Assembly (NCBI RefSeq): GCF_020184175.1
Contig: NC_065530.1
Location: 16,469,260 to 16,533,259, forward strand
Direction of reading: 5' to 3'
Source: Aphis gossypii
Taxonomy: Eukaryota > Arthropoda > Insecta > Hemiptera > Aphididae
Length of the DNA stretch: 64,000 bases
The position numbers and the translations under genes were made by a program. Under the pieces are notes generated by a model, which was given only the letters and a program-made list of their open reading frames with translations, did no database searches and was not told the origin of the DNA. Each line of letters starts with the position of its first letter. Position 1 is the first letter of the stretch. Positions 40,068-52,700 of the stretch are shown one piece after another.

Positions 40068-40075
40068 TTTTATAT

Positions 40076-41664
40076 GACACGTTTTAGACTTTAGTCGGTT
40101 ATTCTATTCTTAAATAAGTATTGTTTTGAATGGAAACTAGAAAAGACACGTAACCTGCATAAAATATCTAGTATTCGGAACTTCCAACGAAAAATTGAAT
40201 TTGTTCTCGCTAATTTAAAAACCGATAAAAGCAATGTATTTTTTGTTTGAAAAATAACAATTTATTCATATTTATTAGGCTTACCGCTTACTATGTCATG
40301 TCACTTTTATGATATTCTACAAAATTATTTACGATATTCGTAAATCATAACATAATATAAATCAAGACTTAATTGATAAGAAATAAGGTAGTCAACATCC
40401 ATTATTGTTTTTTGGAAAAAAAAAAAAGTCAAGAGTTACCTATAATTTATTCTTGCTATTCCTTTAAAACTCCTAGTAAAATGTTTTATTTTTAGTACCA
40501 AAGTTAATGTACCTTAGGGCTCAGATTATAATAATATACTTCTATCATTATCACTATTTTTCATTGTCAAGTTCACTCCTAAAGTTCTAAAATAATATTT
40601 TTAAATCGTTTGATGCCTATTATTTATTTACATTTAAAAATGACAGTAAATAAACGGTGGAAAATTATTCACGTTTTATAAAAATCTATGAGAATTTTTC
40701 TTACAATGCCTTTTTAATAGATATTTTATATGAGGCTGTATCTAAAATATTTTTACAAATAAAATAAAATAAAATATTAATAGTATTATTAATTATTGTA
40801 TATTTTAATCCTTTTTGTAAAAGATATTTTTTAAAGTTATAAGAAACCTTGGATAAACTTTACTTGGCTTTGAAGTTTAAAGCAATTATAGAATGCATAT
40901 TTACTTATCATGCGTTTATAATTTAAATAATGAATGCTAATGATCTTATAACAATATTATTATTGTTTTTACAGGTAGTATTATAATTATTAATTATTTC
41001 AGACTTTCTATATTCACCGAATTGTTCGAAAAATAACGAATGTCCACTACAATACTCAATGTCAATTTCATCGATTTAGATATTAGTTTGTTCCTATTTA
41101 ATATTGTATTAACTCTTAATGATTTACAAACATCTTACTAAAAGGTAGTTATATTATTTATGTATAATAAGTTACATTTTTATCCATATAATATTGTCAT
41201 GTATATTGTATAATGTAGTATTAGTATTTTTTATTTTACTTACCACAAAGTTAATTATTTACGAATACCTATATGGAATAAAATTTTTTCTTTTAATGCA
41301 GATCAAATATACATGTACGTATAGTATCAATGTATATCTTTTATAAAACTATAAAAGCGTACTTGCAGGAGAATAAAGTACATCATAATAATATTTTAAA
41401 TATGTATAATTTTTTTCAAATATATAATTTAATGTAAGATATACAGTATTTTACAACACATAAAATATACTAAATAATAATAATATATGCAACATAACAT
41501 AACACAATGTGTGTTTTAAAGAATAATTATTTTATCTAGGTAGGTTGTGTCATTTATTTGATAAAATAATTCTTCAAGTATAGGCATACTTCATAGTCAC
41601 GAATATTATTATTTAAATGCTTTAGTTAATTTATTTTGTAAATAAAATACCATAACGTTAATAT
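40076..41664. other. Intergenic, nothing coding seen
   Basis: AT-rich. The only feature of note is TTTATT near 41628-41633, which is AATAAA on the minus strand about 35 bp past the stop of the small peptide gene and is its likely polyadenylation signal. Confidence 0.6.
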
Positions 41665-41932
41665 TTATCCAAATATACTTCCTAATCTACCCCATCCACC
41701 CCATCCACTCCATCCGCCACCGCCACCGCCTCCGCCTCCGCATCCGCAATTGTCACATTCACAGCCACATCCATCATTTGTTACAGAAACAGGCACTTTG
41801 CATGCCTAATAAAGCAAATTATAACTTATTTTGTTAATAAATAGAATTATAGAAATTGATAATACTCACTCGAACAATAGCAATGGACATAAAAACGATT
41901 AAATACAACATAATTAATTTCATTTTGTACAT
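41665..41932 (-). CDS. Small secreted Cys/Gly-rich peptide, 2 exons, 67 aa
   Basis: Exon 1 (41932-41870) encodes MYKMKLIMLYLIVFMSIAIVR, a clean signal peptide: a basic start and a hydrophobic core of about 15 residues. A phase-0 intron follows (GTGAGT to TTATTAG). Exon 2 (41805-41665, stop TAA) encodes the mature part: ACKVPVSVTNDG, a cysteine knot CGCECDNCGC, nine glycines, then WSGWGGWGRLG and SIFG. The mature peptide is about 46 aa with six cysteines, five of them within ten residues. I do not recognise the family. Gly/Trp repeats with clustered Cys occur in insect cuticular, silk-like, antimicrobial and salivary peptides, and the sequence does not decide among these. A second in-frame ATG at 41923 would also leave an intact signal peptide. 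TATA-like DNA lies about 40 bp upstream (41967-41983), and AATAAA about 35 bp past the stop. Confidence 0.78.
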
Positions 41933-41966
41933 GGCTTATTAAGAGTACACTAAGTGTATAATATGT

Positions 41967-41983
41967 TATATATGTATATATAT
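41967..41983 (-). promoter_or_regulatory. TATA-rich element upstream of the Cys/Gly peptide gene
   Basis: An alternating AT run (ATATATGTATATATATG on the plus strand) lies 35-50 bases upstream of the start codon. The spacing would imply a very short 5' UTR, and AT runs are common here, so this is tentative. Confidence 0.3.
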
Positions 41984-41999
41984 GTCGTTTCGAAAGAAA

Positions 42000-44170
42000 T
42001 TCAATTTATATTTTATTATAATATTATTATTTTGATGATTTATTACAACGAAAACCAATTACGAATGAAATGACAATATTTGGTATTGCTTGTTCTGTCT
42101 TTTTATACCGATCAGAGTTAATAAACACTTTCTATAAAATCAACAAAATAGATTTACGTTTGATGGCACGTACACATTCAGCTGTTCAATTATTTTTTGA
42201 TATAATATTAAGGATAAAAAACTGCAGTGTATTGTAATAATAAATAATTTTATTTAAAGCAAATCCGTTTGTTTACAACACAACCATTTCAATAATACAA
42301 TATGGTTATATTATTCATTTTAATATTACAACTAACATAAATGAGCTTTAACATATTTTTTACACATTCAGTTTTATTTCAAATCCAATATATTATTATT
42401 ATCTATTTCATTAAACAAATAACATTATTCATTTATGTTTTACAGAATAACAAATAAAATATTTAAGAATTGTTTTACTAGTATATTATAATGTAGTATA
42501 AACTGACTGTATCAGTACACAACGTAGTATTTGTTTTTTAAATGCGTTTATATTGAATCGTTTTTAATTTATCTTCTCTCAAAATATATTTTTATATTAT
42601 ATAAACAAAACTTATACGCGATTAAATATTGACAGTATATATCAAGACGCGTCCCCATAAAATTTGATCGGCTTTACCAATATTGATCCAGTTATTAGGG
42701 CCAGCAAATTGATTCTGATATTTTTTTTATAATCATCTGAAAATTCCCCCATGGCCATTTTTTTCATCAGGGCTGGCAATGGATTTCAAATTATTAATCG
42801 CCCATTAAGCTAGATTTTACATAAATATCGCTACGATACCCTCTTTGGTGTTTACCAATAACTCTAGTGACAAGTCACGTCTTACACTATTTGGCAAGGC
42901 CAAGACCGATTGGACGCCTCTTTGTTATATACTTTCAACATTTTAAAATTATTTTATAAAACAAAATAATTTTATAACTACGTTGATGAAAATTAATTAA
43001 ATATTTAAAAACCATAATTTTGTAATTTATAAGTTAAAATAATAAACAATGAAAAATAACTCGCTTGGTATAATATATTAAAAATACGTAGGTACTTACT
43101 TATATATAATATATATTATACATTATTAATTGTAAAATGGTTAATAACGTTAAATTATATAATGCATAACTCTAGTAATTAAAATAGAATTAAAATATTA
43201 TTTTACACACAATTAACAAAATATAAGCAACTACATACATCGCATGTATATGGTATTTTACTAATAAACTAAAATAGCCAGATTAAACTGGCTATACCAC
43301 TTAGATACGTATATAAACGAGAATGCATAATCTAGCTGTACATGTTTTGAGCATGTAAACATTTCTTTTATACAAATTATAATATTATTAAAGATAGTAC
43401 CTAACTACTTATAAAAAAAGAAAGATAACAAAAAAAAAAAAAAACAGTATTATTATTTATTTTCATTTAAAATGTAATTTACAGTACAGCAGAAGTAATT
43501 AAGTAAGGGTCGATTTTTGTATTGACTTTTAAGAATGTATTTTATTGATTAATATATATTATATAAATATATCTTGAATAAGTATAATTTAGTTGTAGAA
43601 ACCAAGTTAAATTGATTACGTATCTAATTGAATACTAATACTAATATTATTTTATTTTTATTTTGAGAATAATTTAACGTAGTTGAGTATTATTTTAGTT
43701 CTTATATTAAATATTAACGCAACTATAGTTTTCTAGTATTTAAAACCTTAATATAATTGATTTATTATTAAATGTTCACCATATTCATAAATTCATAACT
43801 ATAATTGACCAAGTTTATTTTACAACAATTTTTACATTATTTTGTTGAAATAAATTCTTTAATAGAATTATTTAAAAAAAAAATATATAGTTTTTTATTC
43901 CAATATACCAAAAACTTTAGCATTGAATATTTGTATTTTTTTTTTTTTTTTTATAATTGATGAAATAAAGTTTAAAAAAAACTCAAATAATAATCCTAAC
44001 ATTTTTTTAAATTTTTTTTTATTAGATATAGGAAAATATCAAGCTTAAATTATATATTATGTTACATAACTATTGAAGACTATTTAATAAAATAATAAAT
44101 GAAAATCGGTTGAAAAAATACTAAATTACTTACTATACAAAAGAATTATTATTAATTACTATGAAGTATA
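42000..44170. other. Intergenic; one less AT-rich block at 42640-42920
   Basis: No gene recognised. The block at 42640-42920 (with ATTAGGGCCAGCAAATTG, CCCCCATGGCC, AGTGACAAGTCACG) is visibly richer in GC than its surroundings. All frames are broken by stops. It looks like a transposon remnant, but no family was identified. Poly-A and poly-T runs occur near 43428-43445 and 43930-43952. Confidence 0.5.
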
Positions 44171-44174
44171 TTTT

Positions 44175-45103
44175 AGATTCTGAACGGAGTGATGAAATTA
44201 TGTGTGTTTCTTGTTTTTATGTCTGTGTACACCGTAACTTATCGAAATAATGCTTCAATTTAAAATTTCAGAGGGGGTTTCCGATGACAAATTTAATATC
44301 CTTGGTGCATTATAGAGATAAAAACCACAAAAACGGGAACATTTACACAAAACCAGTTTTTGACAATATTGATTTTTTTATGTGGGTGTAATTTAAAAAC
44401 AAAGCACTATAAATACTTGAAATTTCAGCCAAACTATTATATTAGCGTTAGTTTTACATGATTACTTTTTCAAAATGTTATGGTTTTTTTTTTTAGCTAT
44501 TTATAGACAACTGAAATTTTAAATTTCTCTAAGTATTATCTTTTAAAAATGCCGATAAAAAAAATTGAATGCCCAAAAAAACTTGAAAATTTAATATAAG
44601 GTTTCTTATACTTAAGTTGTTTTTATTGTAGTTAGAAAAAAAAAAATGTTAGGCCCAATTTCCTTTTATTAGCATTTAGAGTTAAAATTTTTACGTAATA
44701 TGTCAAAATCATGAAGATTTGTAAATTATTTTGTAGTTAAAAATGTATAAAAAATTTTGTATTAGTAGTTAAGAATAAAAAATGGAATACAATATTTTCC
44801 ATAAGTTTGATTTACAATAATTATAAAAGAAGTTGAGCGATGGCAATAAAAAAAAAATATATACAAAGCTTAAATCTTTAAGAAATCAAAAATTCCTAAG
44901 AAAACGATTTACTATCAAATAATTTTAGATTTGATTATGGTGAAAAATTACTAGTCATAGAAACTTGAAACATACACCAGTTGTTTAATTGACATTTTCT
45001 ATACATGATTTCATATTGGGGTACTTATTGAATCATAAACCACCTTTTAAACCAACCGGTGAAAAATATATCCTAAGGTGACAAATCATCTCCGTTCAGA
45101 TTC
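44175..45103. mobile_element. TIR-bounded non-autonomous repeat, ~0.93 kb
   Basis: The left end AGATTCTGAACGGAG and the right end CTCCGTTCAGATTCG are inverted copies (13 of the 14 inner bases). Interior words recur in an inverted copy at 57488-58171 (for example ACAAATCATCT, and CATAAACCACCTTTT near the right end) and in partial copies at about 11480 and 19370. It is a dispersed family with at least two end-to-end copies in this window and no transposase. The superfamily is undetermined because target duplications could not be fixed. Confidence 0.78.
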
Positions 45104-48100
45104 GTTTTTCGTTTACAATGATACTTATCATTGCGTTCAAATTTAACACACCCATTATATTGACCTACTCTATGACCGAGGTCTACTTGATACCTATTGT
45201 ACAGCAGCGCGTTACTCACTTGATCACCTTTTTTTATTAAATATTAAATTGATAAATATCCACACTTTAAAATAATTAATTATATATATATATTATAAAC
45301 CGCTTATATTTTAAGTTCAATAATAATTTAGGATCTAGTTTATATTGTTAAAAATGTCTTATATAGATTTATTTTATAAAAACATTTAAATAAAATATTA
45401 AATAATATGTCTCATACAAAATCGGACTAAAACAAGTTGTAATTATCATCGTATCGTCACATAAATGAAAATCTACATTAAATTTGAATTATTGGAAATT
45501 AATAATATTTATGACACTAATCAAAATTTCTTTTTAAGTCTGATGCATTTAGTTTCCAAATTCCTATCACTGGCCACTGATTTTAACATTATAAGTATTA
45601 TATACAATTGAGCCTATGGCGCAAAATTTTTTAATATTTTAACAATCATGACTCAGGTAATACAACTATGATTTGTAGGTACCTATCCGGACTTATTTTA
45701 TTATCAACAAAATTGGAAAAAAATAAGAAGTATGTTTATAGCATAAAGAGTACTATTTATATTATAATATTTTTAGTTATTATTTAACAAAACTGGGAAA
45801 TTATTTTTTCTAATCAATCAATGCGTAGTTTTGAACATTAAACCGTCAGAAAACACTATGTTTTTAGACTTTAAGTATGTAAAACTACTTTTAAAAAAAA
45901 TTAAAAATGATTTAAGATAATATTGTTAACCTCTAAATAATTTTATATTACTTAATCAATTTGCATTATTTTCTTATTCATTATAATTTAATATTTATAC
46001 CGAACAACAAATAATGTGTGCATAATCCACACTATAAATATGATTTTTTTTAAACCTTATAAGCCAACTTAAGTATTTTGATACTTTAAATGCTAACGTT
46101 TAGTTGGGCCAGTGAATAAATATTATGTTAATTAAATAACACTTAAATATACATCGTTAAACTATGTTTAGTAATATAGCCAGTATATTTTTAACTTTAA
46201 AACTAATTTTAATAACTTAACTTTCCTTAATAACATATTATTTTATACTCTAAATATTTTGGTATGGAATCGAAATAATAAATTTAATATACACGCACGT
46301 TAAATATGTATATATTAAATTATTTTCTTGCATTAAACTCTCGCCTCTCACTGTTATTTTTGCGTGTACATGTTAATACCATTTTTATAAATTAATAAAT
46401 TATATTTTATTAAATGTTAAAAATATCAATGTTTGTTATTTTTGTAACTCTCGCGTATGTAGAAAATCAAAATTATATTAATTAAACAAAAAATAGATCA
46501 ATCTAAGTTGCATATAATAATAAACTGTTAAAAAGAAAAATGATTTTCGGGTGGAACTGATTATGAATATTTTTATTTCTAACACCATAATAGATACATC
46601 GTACTTAAATAGTTATATTTATTTAATTTACACAAGACTTAATAAATCAAAATTCTCTCTTGAAATAAGAAATTAAATCACGTGTTCATTGATCACAGTA
46701 AATTGTATTTCTATTAAACTGTAAAGAAAACTATATGTATTATGGGTTACATATTTTTATTTAAAACTATTTCATTGGCATTTACTATAGCTGCCTATAC
46801 CTATAAATGATTAATGACTAAAATATTTGATTCTTTTATCATAAAACAATTAATAATATTTGATTTCCCACGTAACTTTACTAATCATTAATTGAATATT
46901 CTGTTATTTCAATTATGCAATTGATACTTCATTAAATAATTTTAAATAATATTATGTACGTATTACATTATTGGATTTAATATAAAATTATTATTTAAAT
47001 CGTATTTGAATGTTTTTATATTGCATATATTGCTATATTATGCCAACCATGAGCCAATAGAACTTTTTTTTTATACAAATTATAGTAGTTAAAAATATTA
47101 TTAATTCTATTAAATAGAAAGTTGATCAAAATAATATTTAACAAATCATATTATGGTAAAGATAAATAATCTATATAGGTAGTTAAACCATTTACACAAT
47201 TTTTTGAAACATTCGTAATTAATCTACATTTACAAGAATATAATATTTTAGGTATAGGGAACTAGTTATTGTGTTTATAATTTAATACGACAAATAATTA
47301 ATATCTTGGTTTTTACGATGAAAAAAAAAATTAGATAATATTTGGTTTTTTTATGCATTTACCACTGGAATATCGTCTTAAAATTATATTATAAAATGAA
47401 TGCAAGATTTGACACAATAATTGTAATATAGTTTAGTTGTCGGAGTTATATTAAATTAAGAAAGTACCTTTAAAAGTATGTATTACGAAACTACTTGTTG
47501 ATAGATTTGATCTGAAAAAATGTTAAAAATTGTCATTGGTGAGAGAGGGCAGTGAAAAAATCTGGTATATTATATTGTATAGCATTAAATTATTTAAACA
47601 CATTTAAGAAAGGCGAAAGACATACACCAATATAAATAAATATTAATAACAATATAATTATTGTTTTATGTTGTGAAAATTATATGCTATACGCAGAGTA
47701 AAATAATATGAAAAATATGGAAATAAATTCGACAATATTAGATTGACACATTTAATTTATTGATACCCTGCTGTGAATAAAATCTTCAATATTAATTTAT
47801 ATTTATATAGATTTTTAGTCATGTTGAGCATATCAGAGTTTTTAGATAAACGATTTTTATAAACATTGATCTACGTCGTTACAACCATTTTAAGTATTCA
47901 CCGTATTATTTTGATGTAGATGTAGGTACCGCCGAATTTTTATTGGTTTTTTTAATATCAGACATACATATTAGATTTATTACAATTAGAAACTGCGATA
48001 AAGATTTAATGCAAAAATAATTGTAATATATAAATTATTTCAAATTATTTTTTTCTTCTGAATAAGTAGATAGGCATCTGAGTACTTATATAGCTTGAAT

Positions 48101-49745
48101 GTGGACTGTGTAAAGTATTTAATTAAAATAACAACCTAAAAATATTTGTATTTGATAATTGATAGACATTTTTCAAAAGAAAGAGCTTAAATTAATAAAC
48201 AGAATGTAATTTTTCTTTTAAGTATACTCATACAAATTTTAATACTAAATATACCTTTTAATTTAATTTAAAGTTTATATACTGCATTCACAGTTTTAAG
48301 TACGGTTAAATTATTAATATTCACCAAGTTCAATTTTACATACAATTATAAAACCATTATATTTTTGTTATGCCTTATATGTGAGATGAATGTTTAAATG
48401 TATTAAAGTACGATATGAACAACTATGTATTTAAAATTAAGTTACATTATTTTTTTTAAATTTATTATTATTTTTTAATATTCAGTTATTTACAATAATT
48501 AGTAAAGTACTTGTAAAATATAATCACGATATTTTATTTTATATACGTTTTATACAACTTATATTCTAATTAATAAATTTAAATTACTACCTATGTATTT
48601 AATTATTGATTTTGTATAATTTAATAGATACTAAAATTATTTAATTTAAATCGTATGAATTAAAAAAAAATAACAAAAATTATCTAAAATATTAAGTAAT
48701 TTTTTTTAATCGACTACAATTTAATTGTATTTAATAGGGAATATTGAAAAAAAAAAAATTATTCAGAATCAAATTTTAATTTTAATAACTTAACATTAAT
48801 GTATATTTAAGCATAAACATAAAATTAAAAAATCTGTAACTATTATTTTATATAATATAAAAAAAAATAGTAATAAATATATTATAATATATAATATTTT
48901 TTTTATTTTTTATTTTGATGGGGGCAGGGGTAAATAAGTTATTTTTTTTTTACTTTAATGAGAAATTCCATAATTAAATATTTAGATATCCATTAAGACT
49001 TAATTTTATTATGTTATATTACTCTACAATTCTTTTATGATTTAATTTCAATTACATTAATTTCCATCTTTACTGATATTTTATTGTCATATTTTGATTA
49101 CAGTTATCATAGAAAACCCTCTGATGATATTTCTGCATTTTGTCAGTAAACAAGCATTTTATAGTATGGTATCAGTATCTTTATACAGTATTATAGTATT
49201 ATAGTAGGTATGCCTAATGTAATTTTTAGATTTAACTTTATGTAATACTGCGATAGTCAAATTAATATTTTTGTTTTTCAGTAACTGTTAATACAAATTA
49301 TAATCAAAGTAATATAATGTTTAAAATAAAAAATGTGTGTTTAAGAATAAATCGACTGCTTTAATAATAACATTATAATTAAGAACAGTTTTCTCTGTTT
49401 CAAAACAAATTTAATCATTACCTACTTGTAGTAATTGTATGAAACCATAATAACAGATCGATTAAAATTAAGTTATATAATACACATAATTACTTCTTGT
49501 ATAATATTATATGATATATTTTGTACAGCACTACAGTTAATAGGTATTTAAACTTTATGTGTTACTATTTTACTTTTTTTTTTAATTTTTTTTTTAGAGC
49601 AATAAGTAAAATTATAAAAATGTTAACTTTTTATAATTTACTAATAAGTAGATAGTATTATTATATTAATTTTACTGTTAATTAACTGGTTCCATACATT
49701 AAGTTAAATACGTATAAATGTTCAAATTTGATAAATAAATTAAAT
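45104..49745. other. Intergenic DNA 3' of the CELF gene; nothing seen
   Basis: AT-rich throughout, with many homopolymer A and T runs. I could not support any gene, RNA or element here. Confidence 0.6.
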
Positions 49746-52700
49746 TTAGAAATAAATTCTACTAGCATTTTTTTCTTTTGGGCGTTTTAATTGTACTTTT
49801 AATCTCTTCTGGCAGATCTGAAAACCATTCATTACCTGAATGGCAGTTTGTGCACTTGTTGGATTATCGAATGATACAAAACCTGTTGCGGAAAAAGTTT
49901 TAAAAATTTGTTATTAAATATAAACATTTTATAAACTGTTTATTTTCAAATTATTATGTAATACTTTAAAACATATAAGTATAATTATATTTTTACTGTG
50001 AAGTGAAATTATCGTTTTATTTTTAATATACTCGAAATAATAAATGTAAATAAATACATAACACATTTTTATATTATTATATTATTATTTATATTATATT
50101 AAATATGGCCAAATTTTGATAATCAGATTTAATTATAAAATTATAAATTTTTAGAATTTATCACATTTATCGTAAAATATTTCACAAGAATTGTACTTAC
50201 CGAAACATTTGCTTTGATTTGTTTCCCTATCTATGTATACTTTTGAGCTCAGCACTTGACCGAATGGCATAAACATATGAGTTAGTTCGTTGTCACTAAA
50301 CTCTTGTGGTAAATGATATATAAACAAATTACTGCCTTCGGGTCCAAAAGTAATATTGTGTCCTAAAAAAGTGGGGGAAATCCCATTAAAATATATAATT
50401 GAATCAACAATATCCAAACTTGCTTCCTATCACTATAATAAATTTCATAAAAAATCCTTTAAATACGCTTTCTTTCTTATATCCAAATTCTCCTCACGCA
50501 CATTAACCAACAACCTTTTCTGTCGTCTCAAACGCAAATGGCTCCGTAATGATGTATTAAATATTGTAAATTTATAAATTGAGAGTTGTGTCAATGGTTG
50601 CTATCTATCCTCATATTTTGCTAGTCGTATACAAATAATAACAAATTTACCTACTTATTGTATTAATTTGTGTATACGAGTACCCACCATAAATGTCTTT
50701 TAAAAATAAAAATCTATTATTCTATTTTACTACGTATGTTTCAGTAAAATAAACTTACGAGAAGTATTTGGCATTCCGGCTGAAAATTGATTAAACATCG
50801 CTTGGTAAGGGACTAAAATAATTATAAAATAGTTTAAAATAATATTATTTAGTAATTATATTATTACATAATAATTTTTCAATTGTGGACTACATTGAAT
50901 AATTTTCAAATAATAATAATAATATGTTTAATGATTACTATACCTATGCGATGTAGTGTTGAAACATTATTAAACGTGGTTGGATCTCGGTTTGATGAAA
51001 TTATTCTGTTTTGATGAGCTGGTATTGACAATTGCAGAGATTCTGCTAATATAGCATGATCTATATGAAATTTCAAATTATGTTTAAATTATTTCTATTT
51101 TTAATAGCGTATTATATATATATAACGATTCTTTTATCTAATAACACTCGTTATTTCAATATCTACTAACATTTTTGAAAATATTATTTTTACATAATTT
51201 TCAATCAAAAAAAAAATATTTCAAAATATATATAGATTTATTATCGTTATAATTAAGTACGTTTCTAACGTTTTTTTTTTTTTTACTTTTCTTTTAATGA
51301 CTATATATATTTTTAATATCATATTCTTTGAATATTTTTTGAAGTATTTTGACATGTAAAAATCAAAATTTAGACAAGTAATTTATAATGTGTTATAACT
51401 TAAAAGTATTTTTAGGTTTACGTGAAGGGAGAAGTAGACCAACATTTTGCGGAGTATCCCCTACCACTCCATTCTGATGACCTAAACTATAAATATTTAC
51501 AACTTATAACTTATAAGCTACTCGTCTGAATTTCGTTTTTCATGTATACAAATACTCCGAAAAATATCGTGCTTCAGACAATGAAATTAAAAACTTAAAA
51601 AAAATAATTTAACAAGTAAAAAAGTAAAATACTTAAATAATTATAACTATAAAAAATATTAAAAAATGTTGTTTTATTTTCACAAAATATAAAAAATCTT
51701 AATAGATTTTGAAATAATGAATGTTATTTGATGAACCAATCTATATTTAACAGATCAATATATGATATGATAACTATACTACCCTCGACCCACATGTGAT
51801 AAATATTGACAAAGATTGAGATGGACTAAATAAGCAAGTATTAGAGATAAAAAATGAACAATAAAATAAGTATAATAATTCATAACCACCATTGTACTAT
51901 GGATTAATTACATAATATTGTCATTGAGCAGCAAAATTTTTGTGTATACTTCTTTTAGAATTATTATTTTGTAAATGTCAACGAAAGGGCTAATTTCAAA
52001 TATTTGCTCAAAAGAATCAGAAAAACAAGCTACAGAACTAATGAAAAAGAAAATTGTTAAATGTCTAAATTCGAGATGTATAATAATATAATAAATCGAA
52101 TTTCAGAATATCGAGCATTATTTATTAATATATTTTTTTAAGTACCAATATAAGTTATAGACTTGAAACCTGGAAGCTAAATTTTATACCTTTAACTCAT
52201 GTATAGTATTGTACATTTTTTTTTTTGGAATGAAGGATTTATATACATCTAGGATAAAGTAAATGTGTTCAAGATTCTAAAAATATTTTTTTAGTTTATT
52301 AGTAAAATCCAAACTCTATCTACTTAAAATTTAAAATTAATTTTTTTTGTAAACACATAATAAAACTGAATAATTATTTTTTTGATTTCATTAGTTATTT
52401 AATTATATTTATGATATTTTTGAACAAACTATGTTAATGACTGATGTTTCTAAAGATAAAAAGAAATTCAATCAATATTGAATATGTATTATTTTTGTCA
52501 TAAAAAAAATATAAATTCCTAATTTTTGGCTTTGTTTTATTAATTTTTCTACAAAATCAAAAATATTCATAAACAGCTACATTTAGAACTATTTTGAAGT
52601 ATAATAAACTAAGAAAAAAATGGTTTAAATATTATATATGATATATCTTTAAAACACTGTCATTCAAAAGTCTTGCTCGAAGCAAAACACAGTGGCTTAC

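Noticed and set aside
50363..50417. ATG at 50417 as the start of an RRM protein
   Set aside because: The residues before [12 protein letters not shown] are intronic. A TTTTTTAG acceptor precedes the exon and five upstream exons join in matching phase.
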